A stretch of 64,000 bases of DNA, taken from NCBI GenBank assembly GCA_000621765.1, contig JHXJ01000006.1, positions 1 through 64,000 on the forward strand, written 5' to 3'. Origin of the DNA: Ruminococcaceae bacterium AB4001. Lineage in GTDB: Bacteria; Bacillota; Clostridia; Saccharofermentanales; Saccharofermentanaceae. The notes beneath the pieces were generated by a model that worked only from the letters and a program-made list of their open reading frames with translations, ran no database searches and was not told the origin of the DNA. Made by a program: the position numbers and the translations under genes. Shown here in pieces: positions 51,738 to 61,535 of the stretch (its first letter is position 1; every line of letters starts with the position of its first letter).

Positions 51738-51926
51738 CATCTCGCAACCCTTGCAAGCAAGTTGCTCGATTTGTGTTATATTTGTTCGCTTGCGCTCACA
51801 TGAAACACTGCATCTTGCAACCCTTGCAAGCAAGTTGCTCGATTTGTGTTATATTTGTTCGCTTTCGCTCACATGAAACACTGCATCTCGCAACCCTTGC
51901 AAGCAAGTTGCTCGATTTGTGTTATA
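51738..51926 (+). repeat. 73-bp tandem repeat, 2.6 copies, in the hisS promoter region
   Basis: Copies begin with CTCGCAACCC or CTTGCAACCC at 51741, 51814 and 51887, exactly 73 bases apart and almost identical. Each holds a hairpin-forming GCAAC...GTTGC segment and ends in TGTTATATT; the third, next to hisS, reads TGTTATAAT, an extended -10. The third copy breaks off at 51926. It looks like a duplicated promoter region. The rest of the 343-base gap (51619-51737) shows only the leftward -10. Confidence 0.9.
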
Positions 51927-51928
51927 AT
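51918..51928 (+). promoter_or_regulatory. Extended -10 promoter of hisS-aspS
   Basis: TGTTATAAT at 51920-51928 at the end of the last repeat copy, about 34 bases before the hisS ATG. No T-box leader (tRNA-sensing RNA) is present, though one is common before this operon in Firmicutes. Confidence 0.6.
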
Positions 51929-51961
51929 TACTTGTTATTTAAAAGAAACAGGAGAATTGTG

Positions 51962-53218
51962 ATGAGATACGCAGCACAGAAGGGTACGAGGGACATTCTT
52001 CCTTCAGAGATACACAATTGGCAGATCGCAGAGAAGACTTTCGCTGATGTATGCCATTCCTTCGGCTATGAAGAGATAAGGATCCCGACTTTTGAGCAGA
52101 CTGACCTGTTCCAAAGGGGCGTAGGCGATACGACTGACGTCGTTACCAAGGAGATGTACACCTTTGAAGACAAGGGTGGCAGAAGCATCACGTTAAGACC
52201 TGAGGGAACCGCAGGCGTAGTCAGAAGCTTTATCGAGAACGGCATGACAAGCCTTCCTTCACCCGTAAGGCTTTTCTACAACATTACCGCTTTCCGTTAT
52301 GAGAAGATGCAGAAGGGAAGAATGCGTGAGTTTCACCAGTTCGGACTTGAGTCTTTCGGCGCCCAGGGTCCGGATATCGATGCTGAGATCATTTCCGTAG
52401 TTGACGTCTTCTTCAAGAAGATGGGGCTTAAGAATATCGCACTGCACATCAATTCCATTGGATGCCCCAACTGCCGCGGAGAATATAACAGGCTCCTGAA
52501 GGATTATTTCAGACCTCATGTTTCTGAGATGTGTGAGGACTGCCAGGCAAGATTCGAGAAGAATCCTTTGCGCATGATCGACTGCAAGGTCGACGGCGGC
52601 AAGGACATCGTAAAGAATGCGCCGAGACTAATCGACCACCTTTGCGATGACTGCAAGGCACACTTTGAGGGCCTTAAGGCAAGACTCGAAGCCATCGGCA
52701 TTTCTTACACTATCGACCCTAATATCGTAAGAGGTTTGGATTACTATACAAGAACGGTTTTCGAGTTCGTATCAGAGAACGTCGGAACGCAGGGCACCAT
52801 CTGCGGCGGCGGAAGATATGACGGACTTGTTGAAGACTGCGGAGGCACTGCTACTCCCGGAATCGGATTTGCGATGGGTGTTGAAAGACTCCTTCTTGAG
52901 ACAGAAGCTCAGGGAGCGCTTAAGGAAGCTCCGTCATATGTTAAGCTCTATATCGCTTCAATGTCCGAGCAGGCAAAGATCGAAGCACTTAAGATCTGCT
53001 ATGCCTTAAGACTTAACGGCATCGGATGCGAGACGGATATGGCAGGAAGATCCTTTAAGGCCCAGATGAAATATGCCGGCAAGCAGGGAATTCCTTACCT
53101 TGCAGTTATCGGAGACGATGAGCTCGCTTCAGGAGAAGTCAAGGTAAAGTGCATGGCTGACGGTACGGAAACGCCCGTTAAGCTCGACGGTCTTGTAGAT
53201 TTCATGACCGGAAAATAA
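51962..53218 (+). CDS. hisS: Histidyl-tRNA synthetase
   Basis: 418 residues, class II synthetase. Motif 2 is NITAFRYEKMQKGRMREFHQFG (about 98-119), the HisRS motif A is RGLDYYTRTVFEF (about 259), motif B is GGGRYDGL, and motif 3 is GIGFAMGVERL. The C-terminal anticodon-binding domain covers the last ~95 residues. AGGAG lies before the ATG; the frame is open far upstream through the repeats, but that part is not coding. Followed by aspS after 33 bases. Confidence 0.96.
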   Translation: MRYAAQKGTRDILPSEIHNWQIAEKTFADVCHSFGYEEIRIPTFEQTDLFQRGVGDTTDVVTKEMYTFEDKGGRSITLRPEGTAGVVRSFIENGMTSLPSPVRLFYNITAFRYEKMQKGRMREFHQFGLESFGAQGPDIDAEIISVVDVFFKKMGLKNIALHINSIGCPNCRGEYNRLLKDYFRPHVSEMCEDCQARFEKNPLRMIDCKVDGGKDIVKNAPRLIDHLCDDCKAHFEGLKARLEAIGISYTIDPNIVRGLDYYTRTVFEFVSENVGTQGTICGGGRYDGLVEDCGGTATPGIGFAMGVERLLLETEAQGALKEAPSYVKLYIASMSEQAKIEALKICYALRLNGIGCETDMAGRSFKAQMKYAGKQGIPYLAVIGDDELASGEVKVKCMADGTETPVKLDGLVDFMTGK

Positions 53219-53251
53219 TTTAGAAAAGTTAGGATTTGCTGGAGGTAATAT

Positions 53252-55042
53252 ATGCAGTCACGTACACATACATGTGGAGAACTTAGGATCACAGACGCGG
53301 GCAAGAAGGTTCAGCTCGCAGGCTGGATGGAGAATTTCCGTGAAGTCGGAGCCGAACTCGGATTCGTTGTTATCCGTGATTTCTACGGCACGACACAGGT
53401 CGTTATCGAGACATCCGAGATGATGAAGACTTTCAAAGCCATCACAAAGGAATCTACCATTCAGGTTGAGGGTACCGTAAGAGAGAGAAGTTCCAAGAAT
53501 GATAAGCAGGCAACAGGCGATATCGAAGTGGTTCCTGAGAAGGTAACAGTACTCGGACGCTGCCGTTATAACGAGCTTCCTTTCGAGATCAACCACAGCA
53601 GGGAAGCTGATGAGGCATCCAGACTTAAGTACAGATATCTCGACATCAGAAATCCTGAGGTAAAGAAGAACCTGATCCTCAGAAGCAACGTTATCGCTGC
53701 ATTGAGACAGTCAATGATCGAGCACAATTTCATGGAGATCACGACACCTATCCTTACCGTATCTTCACCTGAGGGCGCAAGAGACTATCTCGTTCCCGCA
53801 AGAAAGCATCCCGGTAAGTTCTATGCATTGCCGCAGGCACCCCAGCAGTTCAAGCAGCTCCTGATGGTTTCAGGTATCGACAGATATTTCCAGATTGCAC
53901 CCTGCTTCAGAGATGAGGACGCAAGAGGCGACAGGTGCCCGGGCGAGTTCTACCAGCTCGACATGGAGATGGCATTTGCAAGCCAGGAAGACGTTTTCGC
54001 CATCATCGAAGACGTACTGCCTCCCGTATTTGCTAAGTACGGTAAGTACAACAGAGCATCAGGTTCTCCGTTTATGCGCATTCCTTACCTTGAGGCAATG
54101 GAGAAGTACGGCACAGATAAGCCTGACCTCCGTATCGACCTTACAGTTACTGACGTAACAGATCTTCTCAGAACAGAAGAATTCGCACCTTTCGCAGACG
54201 GCGAGATCAAGGCAGTAGTTATCTCTGATTTCCACGAGAGCCGTAAGTTTATCGATAAGACTTTGGCTGACTGTGAGATCCAGTCAGGCAGCAAGGGTTA
54301 CTGGTTCAGAGTAGATGAGAACGGCGAGATCGTCGGAGGCATCTCCAAGTTCGTTGTTCCCAAGAAGGACGAAGTTGTTGCCAAGCTCGGACTTAAGCCT
54401 GATACACTCGTTGTTCTTTCAGCAGGTACAAAGGGCGCTGCACAGAAGATGGCAGGCGTTCTCGTTAAGACATTCGGCGCAGCAGTTCCCGGCCACATGG
54501 ACAAGGAACAGTACGCGTTCTGCTGGATCGTTGATTTCCCGATGTATGAGATCGGTGAGGAGTCCGGAGAACTCGAGTTCTGTCACAATCCTTTCTCTAT
54601 GCCGTCGGGCGGCCTTGATGTGCTTCTCAAAGCAGAGAAAGGCGAGATCGATCCTCTTACGATCATGGCTGACCAGTATGACCTCGTAGTTAACGGAATC
54701 GAGCTCTCATCAGGCGCTGTAAGAAACCACGATCCTGAGATCATGATCAAGGCATTTGAACTTGTAAGACTTGGCGAAGAGGACGTTAAGAAGAAGTTCC
54801 CTGCCATGTATAACGCATTCTGCTACGGCGCTCCGCCGCATGCAGGAATCGCTCCCGGCGTTGACCGTATGGTAATGCTCCTTTCAGGTGAAGAGACTAT
54901 CCGTGAGGTAATCCCTTTCCCGATGAACAAGAACGCACAGGATATCATGATGGATGCGCCCGGATATGTAACAGACAAGCAGCTCGAAGAACTGCATATA
55001 AGCATAACTACAACAGAAAGTGATAATGGGGAGAATCTATGA
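53252..55042 (+). CDS. aspS: Aspartyl-tRNA synthetase
   Basis: 596 residues, bacterial-type class IIb. An N-terminal OB anticodon-binding domain (about 1-105) is followed by motif 1, motif 2 (FQIAPCFRDEDARGDRCPGEFYQLD, about 213-237), the bacterial GAD insert (about 290-420) and motif 3 (GAPPHAGIAPGVDRMVMLL, about 528-546). The discriminating or non-discriminating nature is not decided here. GGAGG precedes the ATG. Its stop overlaps the lepB start by four bases (ATGA). Confidence 0.96.
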   Translation: MQSRTHTCGELRITDAGKKVQLAGWMENFREVGAELGFVVIRDFYGTTQVVIETSEMMKTFKAITKESTIQVEGTVRERSSKNDKQATGDIEVVPEKVTVLGRCRYNELPFEINHSREADEASRLKYRYLDIRNPEVKKNLILRSNVIAALRQSMIEHNFMEITTPILTVSSPEGARDYLVPARKHPGKFYALPQAPQQFKQLLMVSGIDRYFQIAPCFRDEDARGDRCPGEFYQLDMEMAFASQEDVFAIIEDVLPPVFAKYGKYNRASGSPFMRIPYLEAMEKYGTDKPDLRIDLTVTDVTDLLRTEEFAPFADGEIKAVVISDFHESRKFIDKTLADCEIQSGSKGYWFRVDENGEIVGGISKFVVPKKDEVVAKLGLKPDTLVVLSAGTKGAAQKMAGVLVKTFGAAVPGHMDKEQYAFCWIVDFPMYEIGEESGELEFCHNPFSMPSGGLDVLLKAEKGEIDPLTIMADQYDLVVNGIELSSGAVRNHDPEIMIKAFELVRLGEEDVKKKFPAMYNAFCYGAPPHAGIAPGVDRMVMLLSGEETIREVIPFPMNKNAQDIMMDAPGYVTDKQLEELHISITTTESDNGENL

Positions 55043-55716
55043 GTAAAGAAGAAAACGTTTCATCCGAAAACATAATGGATGAAAGCAACAATTCGGTTTC
55101 TGAAAAGAAGCCTGCCGCAAAGGTTAAGAGAATAGGAAAGTTCGAAAAGGGCACCACGGCATATGAGATCCTTGACTGGCTCCGTACGATCTGCATCGGA
55201 GTGCTTGCCGGTATCTTTATCGTCGTATTTCTTGTTCAGAGAGATAACGTCTACGGTGATTCGATGGTTCCTACACTGTCTTCCGGCGACATAATCTTCG
55301 CAGAGAAGATCTCAACTTATGTCCACAACTACAAGAGAGGCGACATCGTTATCCTTGACGGCAAGAACATGGAAGGATATACGAGAAAAGAATATCTCGT
55401 AAAGAGGATCATCGGAATGCCCGGTGAGACTGTAAGGATCACGGACGGCTGCGTTTACATCAAGCCTGCTGATTCCGAGGATTTCTTCCTCCTTCAGGAG
55501 AACTATCTGCCTGATGGAATCGCAACGTATGTAATGGACAGCGGTATCAAGAAGGGCTATGACGAGATCCAGCTGGCAGATAACGAATATTTCTGCCTCG
55601 GTGACAACAGGCCTGTAAGTAATGATTCACGCAATCTCGGACCGTTTACAGAAGACAGAATAAAGGGCATTGCCGTTGTCAGGGTTTATCCGTTCAATGA
55701 GATGAGGGTGCTCTGA
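55039..55716 (+). CDS. lepB: Signal peptidase I
   Basis: 225 residues. It removes Sec signal peptides at the outer face of the membrane. An N-terminal charged cytoplasmic tail (1-45) and one membrane segment (about 50-66) precede the catalytic part, with Ser75 in GDSMVPTL and Lys122 in YLVKRIIGMPGE, then CLGDNRPVSNDSR. The start overlaps the aspS stop; lepA follows after 14 bases. The order lepB-lepA is also found in other bacteria. Confidence 0.95.
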   Translation: MSKEENVSSENIMDESNNSVSEKKPAAKVKRIGKFEKGTTAYEILDWLRTICIGVLAGIFIVVFLVQRDNVYGDSMVPTLSSGDIIFAEKISTYVHNYKRGDIVILDGKNMEGYTRKEYLVKRIIGMPGETVRITDGCVYIKPADSEDFFLLQENYLPDGIATYVMDSGIKKGYDEIQLADNEYFCLGDNRPVSNDSRNLGPFTEDRIKGIAVVRVYPFNEMRVL

Positions 55717-55730
55717 AAAGGGAATAATTA

Positions 55731-57545
55731 ATGAGTGACAACTACCGTAATTACATAAGAAATTTCTGCATAATCGCCCACATCGACCACGGAAAGTCGA
55801 CTCTGGCTGACCGCCTGATCGAGCATACCCACGTAAAGGAAAAGCGCGAGATGCAGGATCAGATCCTCGATAACATGGACATAGAGCGTGAGCGTGGTAT
55901 CACGATCAAGTCACAGGCCGTAAGACTTCCTTATGCGGCTTCTGACGGCAAGACTTATCTTCTTAACCTCATTGACACTCCAGGCCATGTCGACTTCAAC
56001 TACGAGGTCTCAAGATCACTGGCGGCATGTGACGGCGCTATACTCGTTGTAGACAGTTCACAGGGCGTAGAGGCGCAGACTCTTGCCAATGTTTATCTTG
56101 CAGTTGATGCGGATCTTGAAGTCCTTCCGGTAATCAATAAGATCGATCTTCCTTCAGCGCGTCCTGAAGAAGTTCGTCAGGAGATCGAGGATGACATCGG
56201 AATCGACGCTTCTTATGCTCCTCTCATTTCCGCAAAGAGTGACATTAACATCGATGAAGTACTCGAGAAGGTAGTCGAGTATCTTCCGGCTCCGGACGGC
56301 GATGAGACAAAGCCTTTGCAGGCTCTGGTTTTCGATTCGAAATACGATTCATACAAAGGCGTTATCGTCAGCGTTAGAGTTAAGAACGGAACCGTTAAGA
56401 ACGGTGACCGCATCAGGATGATGCACTCCGGAAAAGAGTTTACGGTAACCGAACTCGGAATGTTCCATCCCGGAGAACTCGTTCCCACTGAAAGCCTCAA
56501 AGCAGGCGAGGTAGGATATATCTGCGCTTCGATAAAGAACGTAAGGGATACTGCTCCCGGCGATACCGTTACTCTGGCTGACAATCCTGCAGAAGAGCCT
56601 CTTATCGGCTACAAGGGAATACAGCAGATGGTTTTCTGCGGTATTTATCCTGTTGACGGTGCCAGATACGGCGACCTCAAAGACGCGCTCGAAAAGTTAA
56701 GACTCAACGATGCGGCATTGTCATTTGACGCTGAGACTTCCGCAGCTCTGGGCTTCGGTTTCAGATGCGGATTCTTAGGCCTTCTTCACTATGAAGTCAT
56801 CCAGGAAAGACTGGAGCGCGAATTCAATCTCGATCTTATCAGTACCGCGCCTTCCGTTATCTACAAGATCCATCTTACGGACGGCAGCTGCGTTGACTGT
56901 TCCAATCCTACGAACATGCCCGATCCGGCTTCGATCGACTATATGGAAGAACCCATCGTTAAGGCAACGATCATGCTTCCGAAAGAATATGTCGGAAACA
57001 TCATGGAACTCTGCCAGGAGAGACGCGGCGAATACACGGACATGAAGTATCTTGATGAAAAGCGCGTAATGCTTCACTACAAGATGCCTTTAAATGAGAT
57101 AATCTACGACTTCTTCGATGCGCTCAAATCGCGCACGAGAGGCTATGCTTCATTGGATTACGAGCCTGCCGGATATCAGAGATCCAAGCTGGTCAAACTC
57201 GATATCCTGCTCAACGGAGACCCCGTTGATGCTCTCTCTTTCATCGTTCATGCCGACAAAGCTTATGCGCGCGGCAGGAGAATGTGCGAAAAGCTCAAAG
57301 AGAACATTCCGAGGCAGCAGTTTGAGATTCCCGTACAGGCTGCAATCGGCGGCAAGATAATCGCAAGAGAGACCATCAAGGCGTACCGTAAGGACGTTAC
57401 TTCAAAGTGCTACGGCGGTGATATCTCGCGTAAGAAGAAGCTCCTTGAGAAGCAGAAGGAAGGTAAGAAGCGTATGAGACAGGTAGGTTCTGTCGAAGTG
57501 CCTCAGGAAGCCTTCATGAGCGTTCTTAAGCTGGATGAAGAATAA
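55731..57545 (+). CDS. lepA: Elongation factor 4 (LepA)
   Basis: 604 residues, translational GTPase. G1 is AHIDHGKST (about 15-23), switch [12 protein letters not shown]3 DTPGHVDF, and G4 [11 protein letters not shown]-like domains II, III and V follow, and the LepA-specific C-terminal domain ends with the conserved [20 protein letters not shown] region. It helps stalled or assembling ribosomes. AAAGGGAA precedes the ATG. Confidence 0.97.
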   Translation: MSDNYRNYIRNFCIIAHIDHGKSTLADRLIEHTHVKEKREMQDQILDNMDIERERGITIKSQAVRLPYAASDGKTYLLNLIDTPGHVDFNYEVSRSLAACDGAILVVDSSQGVEAQTLANVYLAVDADLEVLPVINKIDLPSARPEEVRQEIEDDIGIDASYAPLISAKSDINIDEVLEKVVEYLPAPDGDETKPLQALVFDSKYDSYKGVIVSVRVKNGTVKNGDRIRMMHSGKEFTVTELGMFHPGELVPTESLKAGEVGYICASIKNVRDTAPGDTVTLADNPAEEPLIGYKGIQQMVFCGIYPVDGARYGDLKDALEKLRLNDAALSFDAETSAALGFGFRCGFLGLLHYEVIQERLEREFNLDLISTAPSVIYKIHLTDGSCVDCSNPTNMPDPASIDYMEEPIVKATIMLPKEYVGNIMELCQERRGEYTDMKYLDEKRVMLHYKMPLNEIIYDFFDALKSRTRGYASLDYEPAGYQRSKLVKLDILLNGDPVDALSFIVHADKAYARGRRMCEKLKENIPRQQFEIPVQAAIGGKIIARETIKAYRKDVTSKCYGGDISRKKKLLEKQKEGKKRMRQVGSVEVPQEAFMSVLKLDEE

Positions 57546-57563
57546 GTAAATTCCGTATCAGCC

Positions 57564-59150
57564 TCAGCTGAACATCTTACGGTTTCTGCCCTGTTTCTCG
57601 AAATCAGTGGCATCACCGTTATCTTCATCTGCTTCAGCTTCAGGCATTGCAGATTTGAAATCGAAATTACTTTCTTCACCGTATTTCCATCCTGTCTCAA
57701 GAGATACGAAATCCTTTGTCGTCTCGTAGGCAGTTATGGGGAATGAAGGATCGTAATAATTCTCAACGCCAAGTTCGGGAGCAAGCTCGTGTGAACTGGA
57801 TTTTGACAGCATCTCGATGTCATGCTTTTCTCTGCCGTGCAGTATCTTAGGTAAAATCTCGGCCATGAAGAAAATAGCAGCGGCAAGAGTTATGGCAAGT
57901 ATCAATGCTTCGCCCGGATGGTAGAAGATAAATGCCATAAACTTGAAGTTATCGTAGAAGCCGGATAACAGACGCAATACTCCGAGAGCCAGAACAGGAA
58001 GAAGATAAAGGATCGATCTGAGTCCTGCGTTCCAGCTTATTGCTTCGAGCCTTGCGCGTCTTCCGGTTCTTTCAATGGTTTCCCATCCCTTAGCGTACGG
58101 GAATTCTCCCGAGACCTTTCCAGTCTGACCGTTAACGATGTACTGGTAATTCCTTCCGTCGTAATCGATGCTCAGGAACCAGCAGGGAAGAAGAGCATAC
58201 TTGATATCCTGATTGTTGTATCTTGTTATGCTCGCATCAGAATTGGGAACGAAATCATCGTAGCCGAAAGTAACCTCATCGCAAACTTTAAGAGCATATT
58301 TATCCAGACGCTTGTAGATCCTGTCTGTCATGTCGAGCGGCTGTTCATCGTATTTCTCTGCGAAGAATCCCTGAAGGAATTCAGGTCTGAATCTTACAAG
58401 TTCAGAGTAGTCAAAAGGTTCAGCGGCATACATCAGTCTGTTTGCAATCTTTTCCTCTCCGTCAAAAGGCACGTTTTTAAGTCTGAACTTAACCTTTCCG
58501 TAAGTGAGATGGGAATAGTTCCTGCCCTCTGATTTTGACATTTCCTCGTAGACCGAATCGACCATCTTTCCCATCTTGCCCTGTCCGGAAACGTTTACTT
58601 CGACTTCCGTGGAAATGATCCATGTCGGGACATAAAGACCTGTCATCTTCGACAGCAGTTTCTTTGACTTGAAGTCTTTCGGAAGATGATCGATGCCTGC
58701 ACAGTGTTCTTCAAACAGCTTGATTGCTTTTTCCTTATCGAATTTGAAAGGAATGATGTAATCCGGTTTGAACTCACGTGTGAGTCTTCTTGTTACAAGC
58801 GCGGGAGAACCGCAGAATGCGCAGAAGGTTGAAGATGTATTCTTATCCGTTACGATCTCAGCGCCGCATGAGTTACAGACGATCTCAACACGCTCAGCAT
58901 CTTCTTTGCTGACTTCGATCGTTCCATCGTATTCTTTCTCGGGATTTACGATTCCGAATGAACCGACCTTGTCTAATGTTTCAGGGTCGAAAAGACCGCC
59001 GCAGTTCCTGCAGATCATTGCCCCGTGTGAAAGGTCGTAAACGAGATTTGAAGCGCAGTTAGGACACTTTAATGAATCTGCGGAATATGACCGCGTTTTT
59101 GATGCGCCGAATCTGCCTGCGTTATCTGCAGGCTTGTCCCAAATAGCCAT
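57564..59150 (-). CDS. Zinc-ribbon membrane protein of unknown function
   Basis: 528 residues. Two N-terminal zinc ribbons are seen: CPNC with CRNC (about 29-51) and CNSC with CAFC (about 91-112). A long soluble region (about 125-375) is followed by two membrane segments (about 380-440, LRSILYLLPVLALGVLRLL and ALILAITLAAAIFFMAEIL) and an acidic tail. Such TFIIB-type zinc-ribbon proteins are widespread in Firmicutes with no established role. AGGGG precedes the ATG at 59150. It is convergent with lepA. Confidence 0.78.
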   Translation of the reverse strand: MAIWDKPADNAGRFGASKTRSYSADSLKCPNCASNLVYDLSHGAMICRNCGGLFDPETLDKVGSFGIVNPEKEYDGTIEVSKEDAERVEIVCNSCGAEIVTDKNTSSTFCAFCGSPALVTRRLTREFKPDYIIPFKFDKEKAIKLFEEHCAGIDHLPKDFKSKKLLSKMTGLYVPTWIISTEVEVNVSGQGKMGKMVDSVYEEMSKSEGRNYSHLTYGKVKFRLKNVPFDGEEKIANRLMYAAEPFDYSELVRFRPEFLQGFFAEKYDEQPLDMTDRIYKRLDKYALKVCDEVTFGYDDFVPNSDASITRYNNQDIKYALLPCWFLSIDYDGRNYQYIVNGQTGKVSGEFPYAKGWETIERTGRRARLEAISWNAGLRSILYLLPVLALGVLRLLSGFYDNFKFMAFIFYHPGEALILAITLAAAIFFMAEILPKILHGREKHDIEMLSKSSSHELAPELGVENYYDPSFPITAYETTKDFVSLETGWKYGEESNFDFKSAMPEAEADEDNGDATDFEKQGRNRKMFS

Positions 59151-59255
59151 AAAACCCTACCCCTGTTTATCAGTTTATTCCTGAAATAAAATATACAATA
59201 ACGCTCAAATCAAAGTCAATGATTATTGACAACCGTGCTGTTTAACGGGAAATGC

Positions 59256-60269
59256 TCACAATACGTTCCGGATGAGCTTACTGCTGCTTCCGTATAAGCT
59301 GCAGCTTATGACCGTGCCCTTGGCTCCGGATGTCCTTACGATGAAATACCGGGGTTCGCCTTTTTCGGGAAACGTCTCGTAGATATATTCGTATTCTACT
59401 GTCAGTTCCCATTCCTTTATGGTATTAGGCGTTCCAAGAACATCTATCATGTCCTGATAATCTTTGCATTTTAAAAGTTCTGCTGCCATCTGGTCGGAAG
59501 TCAGAAAATCGTTGTCTGTATTTCTCCACAGATAGGCGTCGTTCATGATTATTCTGAAACTGTCGGGATCAGGATGACGTACATCACAGAGCATGTAATC
59601 AAAACTGTGTGAAAACCCGCTCACCTTGAATTCTATCCTTGCCCCTTCACTCAGGATTATGAGCTTGTTCAGACCGAGATATTCTTCGTTTTCACAATAT
59701 TCTATATATGAGACATAGATGTAATACCATTTGTCACCGCAGAACCCGGCATACGTTCTGAAACGCTCTCCTACGTAAATGCCGTTTTCCAGACGGTATC
59801 CTCTGTCTGACAGCATCTGATCATGGATATGGTCTAATTTGATGCCTGACATCTTTCCGGGATATGCTTTGAGGAAAGATTCTGCTTCGTCATTAAAGCC
59901 GGACTGCTCTCTTGTTACCGCTGAGAAGAGCTTTGCGAAACTGTCGGGATCACCTTTATCCGCGACGCGGAGAACTCTTCTTATAACATCTTCATCCATT
60001 ATATATGTCTCATTATCTTTCCATCTCCATTCATCAGGCGGATAACGGATCAGGTCAATGGCGATCTTTGTGCCAAAGAAAAATAAGGGGATGGAGACCA
60101 GAGGAAGGATCAGTACCAGTTCCTTTTTCAGGGAATGGTCCGTTTTTGTCTGTCCTTTGTTTTTTATGAGATGAATAATAAAAACAACAATCAGCAATAT
60201 CGCAGTTGCGAAAAGAAGTATCACTGCGAACAGATTCAGTCCCCATGTAAAGCGGCCTATTGGATCCAT
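59256..60269 (-). CDS. Membrane-anchored protein, DUF5104-like
   Basis: 337 residues. Two N-terminal membrane segments (about 10-36 and 48-70) place the rest outside or inside the cell as one soluble unit. The part around residues 95-230 (DKGDPDSFAKLFSA, DRGYRLENGIYVGERFRTYAG) resembles DUF5104 proteins, usually lipoproteins of Clostridia; the end (MIDVLGTPNTIKEW) resembles small SmpA-like domains. Function unknown. GAGGAAA precedes the ATG. Confidence 0.65.
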   Translation of the reverse strand: MDPIGRFTWGLNLFAVILLFATAILLIVVFIIHLIKNKGQTKTDHSLKKELVLILPLVSIPLFFFGTKIAIDLIRYPPDEWRWKDNETYIMDEDVIRRVLRVADKGDPDSFAKLFSAVTREQSGFNDEAESFLKAYPGKMSGIKLDHIHDQMLSDRGYRLENGIYVGERFRTYAGFCGDKWYYIYVSYIEYCENEEYLGLNKLIILSEGARIEFKVSGFSHSFDYMLCDVRHPDPDSFRIIMNDAYLWRNTDNDFLTSDQMAAELLKCKDYQDMIDVLGTPNTIKEWELTVEYEYIYETFPEKGEPRYFIVRTSGAKGTVISCSLYGSSSKLIRNVL

Positions 60270-60311
60270 ATCGTTTCCTCAGATATAAAGAATGGCTTTC
60301 AGAATACATTC

Positions 60312-60385
60312 AAATTATAACATTGGTTTTTCTATTCAATCAGACGTATGATCGAAAATGACCGGGTTTAACAAAATGTTATAAT
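60312..60385. promoter_or_regulatory. Divergent extended -10 promoters
   Basis: TGTTATAAT occurs on both strands: on the minus strand at 60322-60314 for the DUF5104-like gene, and on the plus strand at 60377-60385 for the gene at 60435. Neither has a good -35. Confidence 0.55.
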
Positions 60386-60434
60386 GATTTCATCTGATGA
60401 AAACTGTTTTTATGAATGATGAAGAAGGATAAAT

Positions 60435-61241
60435 ATGGAAAAGAAAAAGACACATAAAATCCGAATAGTTCTTATAGTGATTGCGGCTTTGTTTCTTGTC
60501 GTTTTTCTTATTCCCATGCCTTATTCTCTGACAGACGGTGGCTCAACAGGTGTCTGTTCACTTTTAGGTTATGGTTATGATGTGAGAAACTGTCATGAGT
60601 TAACCCGCCCCGGGAAAGAAATAGACGGCGTCACTTACCACTATGATCCTTCGCCGTCGAAATATAATGTCGGAACCCGTATTTCTGTATTTGGCATAGT
60701 TATATTTGATAACACCCACCTTGACTCGCCTGTGGCCGAACACTTGAAATATGAGGACGAAGTTAAAGACATTATCAGCTATTATACTTCGCATCGTGTA
60801 GGTGACATTGAACTGGGAAGCATTCACGTAAGTGAGAGGGAATCGCTGCGTTATGTGAATCTGTATTTCGGCAAGGTGGACAGGATAGAAGTGGCTGATG
60901 AAATAGCTAAAGTCATTATGGGATATCTTGATGAGAACCCTGACAGTTTTCTTTTTGATGATTTCGAGGTGACGGTTGATGCACATCATAGCCAAACGAT
61001 CGAAAAAACGTTAACTTCCGAGTCGTGGCTGGTATATGAAGCAGATTATGTGATCAGTCCTTCGGATAAAACCGTAACTGAACTCAGATTGTCACCCGCC
61101 ATGATCCCTGACACCGTTCCTGAAGGACATGATTTCATTGAAGTCCAGAAGATATCTTTCAGTTTAGTCAGATCGGTCGATGAAGATAAAGAATCAGTTT
61201 TGAGGATTATGTATCCCGAAGCGGAAATCGTATCCGAGTAA
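60435..61241 (+). CDS. Hypothetical protein with N-terminal membrane anchor
   Basis: 268 residues. One membrane segment (about 9-27, IVLIVIAALFLVVFLIPMPYSL) is followed by an extracellular mixed domain without recognised motifs. The region GSIHVSERESLRYVNLYFGKVD looks like an alpha/beta substrate-binding or lipoprotein-like fold. AAGGATAAAT precedes the ATG. It is divergent from a membrane protein of similar layout, and both are AT-richer than the lepA region. Confidence 0.62.
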   Translation: MEKKKTHKIRIVLIVIAALFLVVFLIPMPYSLTDGGSTGVCSLLGYGYDVRNCHELTRPGKEIDGVTYHYDPSPSKYNVGTRISVFGIVIFDNTHLDSPVAEHLKYEDEVKDIISYYTSHRVGDIELGSIHVSERESLRYVNLYFGKVDRIEVADEIAKVIMGYLDENPDSFLFDDFEVTVDAHHSQTIEKTLTSESWLVYEADYVISPSDKTVTELRLSPAMIPDTVPEGHDFIEVQKISFSLVRSVDEDKESVLRIMYPEAEIVSE

Positions 61242-61309
61242 AAGGATGCAGAAAAAAAGAACGGTCAGAAACAATAAACAAAACTTTTTCTGCTCCAAAC
61301 AAATGTGAA

Positions 61310-61352
61310 AAGAAAACGAAAAAGGCTTCCCGTGAACCATCACGGAAAGCCT
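61310..61352 (-). terminator. Terminator after tRNA-Leu
   Basis: A 13-base stem with one mismatch (61321-61333 with 61340-61352) and T-rich tail on the minus strand, seven bases after the encoded CCA. Confidence 0.75.
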
Positions 61353-61358
61353 TAAATC

Positions 61359-61444
<86 letters not shown>

Positions 61445-61535
61445 ATGACGGATATTATAGCAAAAAATCAAAGCTGTGATAAGATTGTCAGGTGGGTTAA
61501 AACACCACGAAAACAGACTAAAGAGGTTATTGCCG

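Noticed and set aside
51738-51926. CRISPR array or phage attachment repeat
   Set aside because: The copies are directly adjacent with no spacers and only 2.6 units, with a promoter in each; this is a tandem duplication.
51422-53218. Long reading frame extending hisS upstream by 180 codons through the 73-bp repeats
   Set aside because: The extension overlaps the oppositely read signal-peptide gene and the tandem repeats, has no HisRS similarity, and a good ribosome binding site stands before ATG 51962.
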